Shown here piece after piece: positions 1-7,548 of a stretch of DNA of 64,000 nucleotides. The stretch is taken from contig NZ_CP094527.1 in the NCBI RefSeq assembly GCF_022811725.1, forward strand, positions 6,448,001-6,512,000, read 5' to 3'. The position numbers and the translations under genes are program-made. Below the pieces are notes generated by a model. That model had not been told where the DNA came from. It saw only the letters and a program-made list of their open reading frames with translations, and did no database searches. The stretch comes from Mucilaginibacter sp. SMC90 (GTDB lineage: Bacteria > Bacteroidota > Bacteroidia > Sphingobacteriales > Sphingobacteriaceae). Every line of letters begins with the position of its first letter. The first letter of the stretch is position 1.

Positions 1-2
1 AA

Positions 3-656
3 TGCCATTGCAAATTGATCCCGGCGGCAGATACCGACACGCCTACCCCCGAAGATCACATCAATAATGTAGAAAAGGCAGCCGATATAAAACCTTACTT
101 CAAAAACAACCCAGGCAAAAACAAAGTGATTTTTGCCGACGGCCACCCGTATTTTAAAAATTTAGGCAACAATAAACAGCGTGAGTTAGATGCCGAAAAA
201 AATTACAATATGCCATCGGGCGAAAGGATTTACGCTACCATCAACCTGCCATCATACACCGAAGCAAAAAGTAAAGATGAGGCAAACAAGTGGTGGGCAG
301 ATTTAGCGGGCGGCCAGCGTAAAAGCATTGATATTGTAGCGCGTGACGGCATTACCGTGAGTATGGATAACAGGTTTAGAAACCATGTATTAGAGGAAAA
401 TAAAGACAACCGCTACAGGTTCCTGCCACAGTTGCCCGATATTTTGAAAAACCCCGATGAGGTATGGAGTAATAAAATAAGGGGCAGCATTCAAACCGCT
501 TATATCAAATATTACAAAAACTGCCCGATTGTGATTGTAACCGATTCACGCAGCAATGTTACAGCTATAACAGCCTACGAAGTGCAGAAAAATGGGCGAA
601 CAAACTTTGGCGCGCTTGCCAATATGCGGAAGGGTGTTTTGAAATATAAAAAGTAA
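3..656 (+). CDS. Mu gpF/SPP1 gp7-like head morphogenesis protein with C-terminal nuclease-like domain (partial)
   Basis: The frame is open to the left edge, so this is the C-terminal part of a longer gene. The first visible codons read CHCKLIP, which matches the conserved cysteine/histidine motif closing the SPP1 gp7/Mu gpF minor head protein domain. About 200 residues follow, ending in a segment (IRGSIQTAYIKYYKNCPIVIV, then a basic tail) that resembles the phage Barnase-EndoU-ColicinE5/D-RelE-like (PBECR) domains often fused to gpF. The head role is family knowledge; nuclease activity is inference. A TTG at 15 is unlikely to be the true start. The gpG-like gene follows 98 bp downstream on the same strand. 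Confidence 0.75.
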   Translation, partial: CHCKLIPAADTDTPTPEDHINNVEKAADIKPYFKNNPGKNKVIFADGHPYFKNLGNNKQRELDAEKNYNMPSGERIYATINLPSYTEAKSKDEANKWWADLAGGQRKSIDIVARDGITVSMDNRFRNHVLEENKDNRYRFLPQLPDILKNPDEVWSNKIRGSIQTAYIKYYKNCPIVIVTDSRSNVTAITAYEVQKNGRTNFGALANMRKGVLKYKK

Positions 657-754
657 AGCCGTTTACACAGTTCCGGTAGCGGCTAACCAAACAGCGCCCC
701 GCCGGTGCATAAACGGCTTATTTATAACACAAATATAAATATATTTTATAAAAA

Positions 755-1333
755 ATGGATAGTGCCGCTTTTGTTCGCACAAGCCGCCGCAAAGCTGCGC
801 AGATAGCTACCTACGTGAACGATATAGCCCCGGCAATGGTAGTACGCAAAACGTTGCGATTTATTGACGGTAACTTCAGGGCGCAGGGCTGGCAGGGCGC
901 TACTTTTAAAAAATGGAAAGATAAACAGAGTAATGCCGGTAAAAAGCGAAGGGGGCTAAACCTCATCGTAACCGGCAGGTTAAGGCGCGGGGTAAACTAT
1001 ACTACCAATGGTCGGGGCGAAGTATACTTTTATAACAACGTTCCATATGCCAAAGCACACAACGAGGGCTTAACCATAAACGCCACCGTACACGTTAGTG
1101 CCTATACCCGAAGGCGCTTTACCACCGACGAAGTGAGCGCACCACGAGCACGCAAAACCAAATTTGTGAAAACGCAAACCGGCGAAAGCGAAGTAAGATC
1201 GCATACCCGCGTAATGAAAACCCAAATGCCACAACGCCAATTTATGCCTTACGAAAGCCACGGCAGCCCGGTTTTGATTAACTCAATACGGCGGGATTTA
1301 GAAAAGGATATGACAAAGATTTTAAACGCATAA
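755..1333 (+). CDS. Mu gpG-like phage virion morphogenesis protein
   Basis: The 192-residue basic protein fits the phage virion morphogenesis (gpG, tail completion) family. It has a basic N-terminal helix-rich half, the typical VPYAKAHNEG segment near residue 110 and a conserved MPQRQFMPYE segment near residue 220 of the family alignment (about 155-165 here). In Mu-like phages gpG follows gpF and helps join tail to head. It sits directly downstream of the gpF-like gene and 4 bp before the next gene, so the three probably form one late transcript. The start ATG lies after an AT-rich leader typical of Bacteroidetes. Confidence 0.8.
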   Translation: MDSAAFVRTSRRKAAQIATYVNDIAPAMVVRKTLRFIDGNFRAQGWQGATFKKWKDKQSNAGKKRRGLNLIVTGRLRRGVNYTTNGRGEVYFYNNVPYAKAHNEGLTINATVHVSAYTRRRFTTDEVSAPRARKTKFVKTQTGESEVRSHTRVMKTQMPQRQFMPYESHGSPVLINSIRRDLEKDMTKILNA

Positions 1334-1337
1334 CATC

Positions 1338-1868
1338 ATGAGTGAATTAACAATGGATGCCATATTGGCAAATGTATTTTTAACCGTACAGGCACGTTTA
1401 GCCACGCTGCCCGAATTGAAATTTATTGACCAAGATTTGGGGCAGTTGGAATTTGACGACGCTGACCAGCTTTGCCCGGTTAAGTTCCCGTGTGCTTTAT
1501 TTGATCCTGTAGAGATACGCTATACTGACAATAGCGAATACAGCCAACAGGGCGAAAGTGTACTGGAAGTTCGGCTGGCTGTAACTGCATACACAGCCGC
1601 CACCCACTACTATGAAAAAGATAGTCACAAAATAAATGCTTTGGGATACTTTAACTTAGAACACCGGGTTAACAAGGTATTGCACGGGTGGAGTGATGAA
1701 CGGTATTTTAACCCGTTAAGTCGTATCAGCGCCCAAACCGAGCGCCGAAAGGATAACGTAAGGGTTAGAGTACTGCGCTATGCTTTTGGCTTTGTAGATA
1801 ATACAGCGATGAAGGTGAGAACACCGCAACCGAGGCCGGATTTGGAAGTTATACCGAATGTGGTCTAA
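1338..1868 (+). CDS. phage structural protein, unknown (tail-terminator position)
   Basis: This is a 176-residue soluble protein with no signal peptide or membrane segment. I recognise no domain with confidence. Its length, its alternating strand-like pattern (EVRLAVTAYTAA, RVRVLRYAFGF) and its place directly after gpG suggest a head-tail joining or tail-terminator protein, but this is inference from position only. It is the last gene of the plus-strand virion cluster and ends 8 bp before a bidirectional terminator, where the early minus-strand genes converge. Confidence 0.5.
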   Translation: MSELTMDAILANVFLTVQARLATLPELKFIDQDLGQLEFDDADQLCPVKFPCALFDPVEIRYTDNSEYSQQGESVLEVRLAVTAYTAATHYYEKDSHKINALGYFNLEHRVNKVLHGWSDERYFNPLSRISAQTERRKDNVRVRVLRYAFGFVDNTAMKVRTPQPRPDLEVIPNVV

Positions 1869-1900
1869 CAAAAAAGCCGCTTACTTAGCGGCTTTTTTTA
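1869..1900. terminator. bidirectional intrinsic terminator
   Basis: An A-tract, the stem AAGCCGCT/AGCGGCTT with a 5-nt loop, and a run of seven T make a hairpin terminator readable from both strands. It separates the plus-strand virion genes from the minus-strand accessory genes and overlaps the last codon of the small minus-strand gene. Confidence 0.85.
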
Positions 1901-2065
1901 TTCAAATTCAGACTTTTCCACGTGTTTCTTTACTATCCTGTAACTGCCTTCGGGACTGGCGGCCTTAAAATGTGCCTCCCGTTTCATAGCTAACCATTCC
2001 GAATCATAAACGCCGATGATTTCATGTGGCGCGGCGTACTCATTTATCAGTATATAAACTTCCAT
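1898..2065 (-). CDS. small hypothetical phage protein (55 aa)
   Basis: An ATG at 2065 opens a 55-codon frame reading MEVYILINEYAAPHEIIGVY and ending EKSEFE, with its stop inside the terminator at 1898-1900. Codon use is ordinary and the composition is that of a small globular alpha/beta protein. It lies 7 bp downstream of the 2073-2609 gene on the same strand, so it is probably the last gene of that transcript. I recognise no family, and function is unknown. Confidence 0.55.
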   Translation of the reverse strand: MEVYILINEYAAPHEIIGVYDSEWLAMKREAHFKAASPEGSYRIVKKHVEKSEFE

Positions 2066-2072
2066 TTTTCTG

Positions 2073-2609
2073 TTAATATTTAAATTCTACAATTCCGGCA
2101 TTGTCAGCAACGGCGGGTTCAACTTTGATATTAAGGGGTTGGCCAAATTGCCCTGCATGGCGATTAATTATAAATACCTTTTCCGTTCCTTTGTTGTTTA
2201 AATATTGATCGTAATTGCGCCAATCAATCAATAGTTTTTTAGGGCTCGTACCGGTGCTATCAACATGCTCTTTAATTAGGCTATGTATTACATCTTTACT
2301 AAACTTATCAATTGAATATTGTGTGTCACTTATCCGGCAACCTGCGAACTTATATTTGCCATTATCATTCTCAATTGTAGACACAGTATTTCTAATAAAG
2401 TCCCCTTTAATACTCTCTAATCTGTGATGAAAGCTATAGGCAAGCGAATTGATTTCATCCAATAAAAAAATGTATTCACATTTATAATCATACCTAAAGC
2501 CGCGCATTACCACTTTAGATTCGTCAGCTTTAAACAGTAGAGGGGAAAAGAAGTCGTGAAAGTAATCTGATATGGCAGTTTTAAGGGTTTCTATTGTATA
2601 TGAGTTCAT
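2073..2609 (-). CDS. hypothetical protein (178 aa), prophage accessory
   Basis: This is a soluble 178-residue protein rich in aromatic and charged residues, with no clear motif, signal peptide or membrane segment. Its start overlaps the stop of the upstream secreted-protein gene by 4 bp (ATGA), so the two are translationally coupled. Because it lies at the distal end of the early operon, just before the terminator, it is likely phage cargo (a moron-type gene). No function can be assigned. AT content is higher than in the core phage genes. Confidence 0.6.
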   Translation of the reverse strand: MNSYTIETLKTAISDYFHDFFSPLLFKADESKVVMRGFRYDYKCEYIFLLDEINSLAYSFHHRLESIKGDFIRNTVSTIENDNGKYKFAGCRISDTQYSIDKFSKDVIHSLIKEHVDSTGTSPKKLLIDWRNYDQYLNNKGTEKVFIINRHAGQFGQPLNIKVEPAVADNAGIVEFKY

Positions 2610-3145
2610 TTGCTTATTTCTATAAATGGCACACCAGTTTTGTTATTATAGGTTATAGTCTCATCAATCAGCATCTTTTTAGCCACTACACCGTTATGTA
2701 ACTGCGCTGTTGATGTCCATTGGATATCGGTAGGCCAATATTGTATAAACAGCCTGGCGAGGCCTACAGGATGGCCGGTTATTTTCACCTTCGTTATTCG
2801 CTTATCTGCGTTTACCCAATACTTTAAATATAATTTAGGTTCGCCGCCCGTGCTGATCCGTGGAGCAAAAATAAATTCACTGCCGCCTTTAATATACCTG
2901 GTTTCATCCATATTATAACCATTGGCCTGCAAATAAGTGGCTATGCCATTGGCGTAATATTCTTTATAGCCTATCAAGCGGTAAAGTTCATACCCGGCCT
3001 TATCCCAAAGGGCTTGCTGTTCGCGCTTTTCTTTTGGTGTTCCGTACCATTTAGCGTCGGTTTTAGTCCATTTGGCTGTATCTGTTTGCGCATAGCAATA
3101 AGCCCCAGCCAGTATAAATAAAGTGACAAGTATCGGTTTTTTCAT
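2606..3145 (-). CDS. hypothetical exported protein (179 aa), prophage cargo
   Basis: I place the start at 3145 (MKKPILVTLFILAGAYCYAQ), because this gives a textbook signal peptide with probable cleavage after AYCYAQ. The longer in-frame extension would overlap the upstream gene. The mature part has about 160 residues with no recognised domain. It is rich in Tyr, Trp and Lys and looks like a small periplasmic or surface protein. It is coupled to the downstream 178-residue gene by an ATGA overlap. An exported cargo protein on a prophage could change the lysogen's surface or exclude other phages, but that is speculation. Confidence 0.6.
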   Translation of the reverse strand: MKKPILVTLFILAGAYCYAQTDTAKWTKTDAKWYGTPKEKREQQALWDKAGYELYRLIGYKEYYANGIATYLQANGYNMDETRYIKGGSEFIFAPRISTGGEPKLYLKYWVNADKRITKVKITGHPVGLARLFIQYWPTDIQWTSTAQLHNGVVAKKMLIDETITYNNKTGVPFIEISK

Positions 3146-3161
3146 AACCCAAATATAAGGG

Positions 3162-3473
3162 TTAATACCAATTAAAATGAGGGATAAGTTTTTGCAGGTA
3201 CTTGCGGTCGGCACCGTCGGCTTTTAGTTTTTCGAGGGTGTCGCGTTCCTCCATGATGATTTGCGAAATGGTGGTTTCGCCTAAATAAAACTCGTGGTTT
3301 AATTCCTCTACAGCGCGTTCGTATTGCAGGCCTTTGATTTTGTAGTGGTAATAAAGGCGGCATACAATATGATGATCCCGGCGGGCTTTAAACACCCCTT
3401 TAACGTGCTTAACAGTGCTACGCTTAAGAGGTTCAGAAAGGATGCTTGCGACAAGTTGTTTACCGAGTGCCAT
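3162..3473 (-). CDS. phage protein with probable helix-turn-helix (Mor-like position)
   Basis: This is a 103-residue basic protein. The middle segment YYHYKIKGLQYERAVEELN followed by FYLGETTISQII has the helix-turn-helix pattern of a small DNA-binding protein. Similar short proteins are frequent in Mu-like phages of Bacteroidetes; I recall the pattern but could not search it. It lies near the junction between early and virion genes, where Mu carries its middle-gene activator Mor, so an activator role is plausible but unproven. It is transcribed with the early operon and followed 16 bp on by the exported protein gene. Confidence 0.5.
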   Translation of the reverse strand: MALGKQLVASILSEPLKRSTVKHVKGVFKARRDHHIVCRLYYHYKIKGLQYERAVEELNHEFYLGETTISQIIMEERDTLEKLKADGADRKYLQKLIPHFNWY

Positions 3474-3550
3474 AGATTAATCAGGTGCCATAAAATTACC
3501 CAATACTTAAAAACTTAGCAAAACAAACCAGCGCACATTATATTTGTGAT

Positions 3551-3817
3551 ATGACAATTGAGTTTGAAGCGACGTTTGGTGACGAAGTGAAATTGGTTAC
3601 AGTTAGCTGGGATGAATGGGGGCACAAAGGCTTTAACATCCTTTTAAATAAGCGCTATCAGGGCTATGTTATAAAACATAAAGACATTTGGGATCACTGG
3701 TTACAAGTGCGGTACCCGCAACATGATTTTACCACCGACGACATACAAATTATCATTGCGCTTATAGAAGCTCACCCCGATTATGAAACTGTATCAAAAC
3801 GCTTTAATCTATTTTAA
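3551..3817 (+). CDS. hypothetical protein (88 aa)
   Basis: This small acidic protein reads MTIEFEATFGDEVKLVTVSW and has no recognised domain. The sequence TATATTTG lies just 4 bp before the ATG, matching the Bacteroidetes -7 element (TAnnTTTG), so the transcript could have almost no leader. It is divergent from the 3162-3473 gene and converges with the 3809-4006 gene, overlapping it by 9 bp. Its opposite orientation to the early operon suggests an independently expressed lysogeny gene. Confidence 0.5.
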   Translation: MTIEFEATFGDEVKLVTVSWDEWGHKGFNILLNKRYQGYVIKHKDIWDHWLQVRYPQHDFTTDDIQIIIALIEAHPDYETVSKRFNLF

Positions 3818-4006
3818 TTGCGCACTTTCGGGCATCATTTCGCTTAATAAATGTGTCAGGGTGTACACCTCATCATGATCGGGCGGGGTGTCGGGGTTTT
3901 GGTTTCCCATAAGGTGCAGCAATGACCTGTACAGGTGTACATAATCATCACGGTCGCCATTCAGTGTAATAATAATCTTTCTCTCTTTCTGCTCAAACGC
4001 TACCAT
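3809..4006 (-). CDS. hypothetical protein (65 aa)
   Basis: This short acidic protein starts MVAFEQKERKIIITLNGDRD and ends ESAQLK. Its 3' end overlaps the plus-strand 88-residue gene by 9 bp. It has no membrane segment and no recognised family. Composition is compatible with a real protein, but size alone makes it uncertain. Confidence 0.4.
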   Translation of the reverse strand: MVAFEQKERKIIITLNGDRDDYVHLYRSLLHLMGNQNPDTPPDHDEVYTLTHLLSEMMPESAQLK

Positions 4007-4339
4007 AAACCCGGCCGGTTAAATCAATTTAAAATCTGTTTAAAGGTTTCATCAGGTAGATGTATCAGCCGGGCAAAAAAAATGACGCAGCCAATACCTT
4101 AAAGCCCATCAAGGGAGTCCAAGCCCTATACACGCAGAAAGATACAGCCACGCCATTACTGGCGTACTATTTGGCTTGTGCTGCGTGTATCTGCAATTTT
4201 GGACTTTTAGATGATGGGCAGCACTTTAAAAAGTACAATTTCTTTTACTTTACAAAGTTAGGGCTTTTACGGTTATGAGGGAATAGGGTTACAATAATAA
4301 GAACTATTAACAGGTATTTTTATTACCTTAACTATAATT
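4007..4339. other. 333-bp gap in the prophage without a convincing gene
   Basis: An open frame at 4060-4278 is present, but its composition (Tyr/Phe/Leu-rich end, no upstream signal) is not convincing. Near 4020-4050 there are three TTTAAA-type blocks (ATTTAAAATCTGTTTAAAGG) like those found before several phage start codons. The stretch before 4340 is AT-rich and probably holds the promoter of the plus-strand coiled-coil gene. Confidence 0.4.
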
Positions 4340-4927
4340 ATGGCAAGGATATTTACATCGAAACAAAAGGCAATTGATCTTATTAACAATAGAATAAACG
4401 AGCTAAATGATTTTCAAAACTTCAATCACGTAGCTTGGAAAGCACGAACGGTATCTGATTTAACAGAAATATTCGGTCCAGCAAGTAATCAGGTGTTTAA
4501 CGCCCAAAGACTTAACTTTTATGATATTGTTACCAATGAAAACGGAAAGATTAGGGAAAACTTTAGGCAATTATTGCAAAGCTATATCGGTTTTATAAAG
4601 GATCACATACCGGAAGCCCAAGTGAAAGTAGTGGAGCAAATAGATTGGGAAAAACAGTATAACGAAATGCATAACATTGTAATTCAAAAAGGCCATAATT
4701 TCGATGCCCTTCACAAGCTTTTAGAAAATAGAGATTCGATGATAGACGAATTAAATGCAGAAGTCGAGATGCTTAAAAACAATGTTTTTCAAACGGAAAA
4801 TGTTACACCATTGCGTCTTTGGCGTTTTTTTATAAATCTACCTTGGGAGAGCGTTACAATTATCATAGGAATATTGGGAGCAACATTCGCACTGGGTGTG
4901 TGGTTAGCACATTTACTAAAGCTTTAA
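4340..4927 (+). CDS. coiled-coil protein with C-terminal membrane anchor, prophage cargo
   Basis: This 195-residue protein has a charged helical body (residues 1-140), with a probable coiled coil near 118-146 (LLENRDSMIDELNAEVEMLK). One hydrophobic helix follows near 171-192 (VTIIIGILGATFALGVWLAH), with only a few residues after it. This topology is a tail-anchored inner-membrane protein facing the cytoplasm. It is transcribed against the early operon and has its own terminator, as expected for a gene expressed in the lysogen. A role in superinfection exclusion or abortive infection is plausible by analogy but not shown. Confidence 0.6.
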   Translation: MARIFTSKQKAIDLINNRINELNDFQNFNHVAWKARTVSDLTEIFGPASNQVFNAQRLNFYDIVTNENGKIRENFRQLLQSYIGFIKDHIPEAQVKVVEQIDWEKQYNEMHNIVIQKGHNFDALHKLLENRDSMIDELNAEVEMLKNNVFQTENVTPLRLWRFFINLPWESVTIIIGILGATFALGVWLAHLLKL

Positions 4928-4933
4928 AATAAA

Positions 4934-4960
4934 AAAGCCCCTTTAACGGGGCTTTAATTG
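4934..4960. terminator. intrinsic terminator
   Basis: The stem AAAGCCCC/GGGGCTTT with a 6-nt loop and flanking A and T tracts follows the stop of the plus-strand gene at 4927. It also overlaps the last codons of the minus-strand 72-residue gene, so it may act in both directions. Confidence 0.75.
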
Positions 4961-5172
4961 GGCGATTGTAAGAACGTTTCTATTTTCGCTGCATCGGTTA
5001 AACTTTCACACAATATGTGATAATGGTAAAACCAATTATATCCATCGCAATCATACTTAAATGAGTTTTCATCTAAAAACCCATCAAGCTTTTTAGCTTC
5101 TTCGCCTTTATGCTTTTCTATTTTTATGTAAAGCACAAAAGGCTTATCGAATTTTATTATTTGATGATCCAT
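4954..5172 (-). CDS. hypothetical protein (72 aa)
   Basis: This small protein begins MDHQIIKFDKPFVLYIKIEK and is rich in Lys, Asp and aromatic residues. It lies 12 bp downstream of the methyltransferase-like gene in the same operon. I recognise no domain. Its 3' end runs into the terminator hairpin at 4934-4960. Confidence 0.5.
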   Translation of the reverse strand: MDHQIIKFDKPFVLYIKIEKHKGEEAKKLDGFLDENSFKYDCDGYNWFYHYHILCESLTDAAKIETFLQSPN

Positions 5173-5184
5173 GTTTATTATATT

Positions 5185-5733
5185 CTATTTAATGCATTTA
5201 TCTGCTACCCTTATAAGCCACTCCGCAAACCTTATCGGCGTAGCTTCTCTTTCTTTTTTGGTTATAATCTTAGCGCCGGTGCCGTTCCGTGCTGGCCTTA
5301 CTACATACTCTATTGCATCGAATGATATTGGAATAGGCGGCAGTTTATCGGGAGTGCAGCCTACTATATAAAGCAGCGTTTTCTTTTGTGCTTTGTGTCC
5401 CCACCAACTTTGGTTAACACAAATGGAATACCCCCCCCCTATGTCTTTTTTGCCTGGCATTGGTAACGGTACTTCATTCCATAGGGTTGAGCCGTAAGGA
5501 TGTTCGAGCACACCGCCATGTTTTCGGATCATATCAACGGCGTAAAGCGCTAATTCTTTTTCGTCCGGCCGTGGTTTAGCAAATTGAGATAAACGCCCCC
5601 ATGCCCGGCAAGGCGGATGCGCTACAACAGGGTTGCCTCCCGGCCATTTACGCGCATCCCGTTCAATATCCCAGCAGTCTACATTGAGGGTATTGTATAT
5701 TGATTTTGCTTGAGTGAATAATATTGACACCAT
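5185..5733 (-). CDS. phage DNA-methyltransferase-like protein
   Basis: This 182-residue protein carries AHPPCRAWGRLSQF near residues 38-51. The PPC core resembles the catalytic loop (PPC) of cytosine-C5 methyltransferases. A GGVLEHPYGSTLW segment follows near 75-87, like the ENP-type segment of that fold. It is much shorter than a full Dcm enzyme and I see no SAM-binding FxG motif at the N-terminus, so it may be a trimmed or non-catalytic relative. Similar short proteins occur in phages. It sits with ASCH-like and DUF4406 genes, suggesting a set acting on nucleotides or DNA bases. Activity is inference. Confidence 0.5.
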   Translation of the reverse strand: MVSILFTQAKSIYNTLNVDCWDIERDARKWPGGNPVVAHPPCRAWGRLSQFAKPRPDEKELALYAVDMIRKHGGVLEHPYGSTLWNEVPLPMPGKKDIGGGYSICVNQSWWGHKAQKKTLLYIVGCTPDKLPPIPISFDAIEYVVRPARNGTGAKIITKKEREATPIRFAEWLIRVADKCIK

Positions 5734-5734
5734 G

Positions 5735-6160
5735 TTAATCTAACTCGTCTAATTGGTAGTACACCGGGCATGTTTTCCCGTGTACCGTTTCAAATTCAAT
5801 TACAACCATAGGTTCGTTATCGTAGATAGCAAACTTTGGATGGCTGATAATTATGCGGTTTTCGTAGCCAGGTATACACTTAATATCCATGATAGATGTT
5901 ATTTCATGTATCCCGTTAGAGCGTTTTTTTACACCGAAACCCGCCAAACTTTGCTCTAAAACCTGCTGAACAGGTGGGGGTATATGCATAATTAACTCAT
6001 GCGGACGGTACATTTTAGCAGTAAAATAGCCACGTGCGCGCGCAATCATTTCAACCAAAATGTGCATTTCTGCACATTCAGGCCGGTAATAAAGGCGGGC
6101 AACGCGTTTGATCTGCACGGCTTTAGTTGCGTTTTTTGATATTACCACGTTCAATAACAT
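5735..6160 (-). CDS. hypothetical protein (141 aa)
   Basis: This is a soluble, slightly basic protein with no recognised domain. The chosen start overlaps the end of the ASCH-like gene by 38 bp; a later start is possible (next Met at residue 32), but the longer form keeps a well-formed N-terminal strand (MLLNVVISKN). It lies 1 bp upstream of the methyltransferase-like gene, so the two are probably co-translated. Confidence 0.5.
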   Translation of the reverse strand: MLLNVVISKNATKAVQIKRVARLYYRPECAEMHILVEMIARARGYFTAKMYRPHELIMHIPPPVQQVLEQSLAGFGVKKRSNGIHEITSIMDIKCIPGYENRIIISHPKFAIYDNEPMVVIEFETVHGKTCPVYYQLDELD

Positions 6161-6443
6161 CGCCTAAAAAAATAACGAAGTCACCGGGCAACGACCATAT
6201 TACAAGCTTGCCTGCATCGTAGCTAATTCGCATCATTTTTGACATTCTGATAACGCCTTTAAACTCCGCAATAAACCACGGCTTATCAGCTCCATATCCA
6301 TTCGTGAACTTCACGTGCGTGTATTGTTTGCCTATCAGCCGCGAAGCAATCCAAGTGCTTTCGCGTCTAAATTCGATACGTTTTAATTCGCGTTCCATCA
6401 AATCAAACGGATGCTTCGTTAAAGTGAGATTAAGCAACTTCAT
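6123..6443 (-). CDS. ASCH/PUA-like domain protein
   Basis: This 106-residue protein has the layout of an ASCH (PUA-like) domain. There is an N-terminal strand MKLLNLTLTKHPFDLM, an IEFRRESTWIASRL segment near 23-36, and a VKFTNGYGADKPWFIAEF strand pair near 44-61. ASCH and PUA-like domains bind RNA or modified nucleotides. In phages they occur beside nucleotide-metabolism genes, as here. The start is preceded by three spaced TTTAAAG blocks. The substrate is unknown. Confidence 0.6.
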   Translation of the reverse strand: MKLLNLTLTKHPFDLMERELKRIEFRRESTWIASRLIGKQYTHVKFTNGYGADKPWFIAEFKGVIRMSKMMRISYDAGKLVIWSLPGDFVIFLGDVIERGNIKKRN

Positions 6444-6447
6444 ACCT

Positions 6448-6846
6448 TTAAATACCCTTTAAATACTTTAAATAAACCTGATTAAAGGCGCTCACGGCCT
6501 TTACAAGGTCGAGGTAATATAAATTATCCAGCGGAGCGCTAAACTTGCTTTCACACCATTCGTTAACGCGTTTCATATCTACCTTAACCGTGCCGGGTAA
6601 CTCCCAATGCATTTCGTGGGCAAGGCTTAATATTTTACGCTTCATTTTGTCGGCTTCGCTGGGTGGCTGGCCTACGAGGTTTTCAAGGTGTTCAAAAAGC
6701 GCCTGTGTTTCCGGGTAATCCATTTCTGTAAGGCTTACCGTACGGCCATCGGTAAAACTTTCTACCGTGGCTTCTTTTTTATATTCCTCTTTAATGCCCG
6801 CCTTAGCTAATAAGGTGCGGGCTTTTTTGATTTGATCTTTAGTCAT
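6448..6846 (-). CDS. phage protein, possibly GemA/gp16-like
   Basis: I place the start at 6846 (MTKDQIKKARTLLAKAGIKE), which overlaps the upstream stop by 8 bp. The 132-residue helical protein ends with a segment (KRKILSLAHEMHW, then VDMKRVNEWC) that resembles the C-terminal half of Mu GemA/gp16-type proteins, which pair short helices with a conserved W/C region. The resemblance is by eye only. In Mu, GemA affects host DNA topology and gene expression. Gene order in the early region fits but does not prove this. Confidence 0.45.
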   Translation of the reverse strand: MTKDQIKKARTLLAKAGIKEEYKKEATVESFTDGRTVSLTEMDYPETQALFEHLENLVGQPPSEADKMKRKILSLAHEMHWELPGTVKVDMKRVNEWCESKFSAPLDNLYYLDLVKAVSAFNQVYLKYLKGI

Positions 6847-7120
6847 GATATTCGGGATATGCCATGTGTGGCGGGTTAGCATCGAAACTAAAAGCCGGGC
6901 GGTTGTCGATGTCGACCAGGTAAGGCAGCGGCTTCATGGTGTCCCTAAATTCAATTAATGCTATCCGGTTCATGGATTCGTAATTGCTTCCAAAACTTAC
7001 ACGGGTTTTGTCGGCTGTTATATGCAGGCTTTTTACTCCAATTATTTCCAGCGCCTTTGCTAAGTTGTCGATAGCTTCGTGAAGTATTGCGAGTTTGCCG
7101 GGTTGTATGTTTTCGTTCAT
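6839..7120 (-). CDS. hypothetical protein (93 aa)
   Basis: The start at 7120 (MNENIQPGKLAILHEAIDNL) overlaps the upstream stop by 4 bp (ATGA), which favours it over the Met five codons earlier. The protein is small and soluble with an N-terminal helix and probable strands after it, and no recognised family. It is part of the tightly packed early operon. Confidence 0.5.
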   Translation of the reverse strand: MNENIQPGKLAILHEAIDNLAKALEIIGVKSLHITADKTRVSFGSNYESMNRIALIEFRDTMKPLPYLVDIDNRPAFSFDANPPHMAYPEYHD

Positions 7121-7548
7121 GATTCTTTGCTCCAATCTGTTTTATAATATTCTCTCTTTAAAAAGCCTTCGGGGTTTGCCTGCGCTACGCCAGTGCGTTT
7201 CAGGTAGGCTTTGTAGGCTGGTATACATTTGAGGTATGCCAGCTTCTTAACATCGCTTAGCCTGTTCCAATATGGTTCGCAACGGTGCGGGTGTATTTTC
7301 TTTCCGTATTCGGTTATGAAGTTTTCAAAACTCAAATCTTCCGACACCTTGCGAACGGTAAAATATTGACTTGTGTTAAGCGCGGCCAAAGCGGCTTCCT
7401 CGCGGGGTAGTTTTTGTAGCAGTGTAACCAGTTGCTTTTCGTTTAATTCGGCATCCAAAACGCTGTAAAACACCATTAAACCGGCATTGTCATAGTTAAA
7501 CTGCACAGTGCCTTTGTAGTGGTCGGAGGTTAAAATGTACTTATTCAT
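7117..7548 (-). CDS. hypothetical protein (143 aa), phage early operon
   Basis: I take the start at 7548 (MNKYILTSDHYKGTVQFNYD), overlapping the upstream ATPase stop by 8 bp. The protein has an N-terminal strand-rich part (to about residue 35) and a helical remainder with conserved-looking LSFENFITEYGKK and a Lys/Tyr-rich end. No domain is recognised. It sits directly after a RecA-like ATPase and may act with it, but this is only positional. Confidence 0.5.
   Translation of the reverse strand: MNKYILTSDHYKGTVQFNYDNAGLMVFYSVLDAELNEKQLVTLLQKLPREEAALAALNTSQYFTVRKVSEDLSFENFITEYGKKIHPHRCEPYWNRLSDVKKLAYLKCIPAYKAYLKRTGVAQANPEGFLKREYYKTDWSKES

Noticed and set aside
4060..4278. 72-codon open frame in the prophage gap
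   Set aside because: Composition is unusual, no start signal is visible and no family is recognised. It may be accidental.
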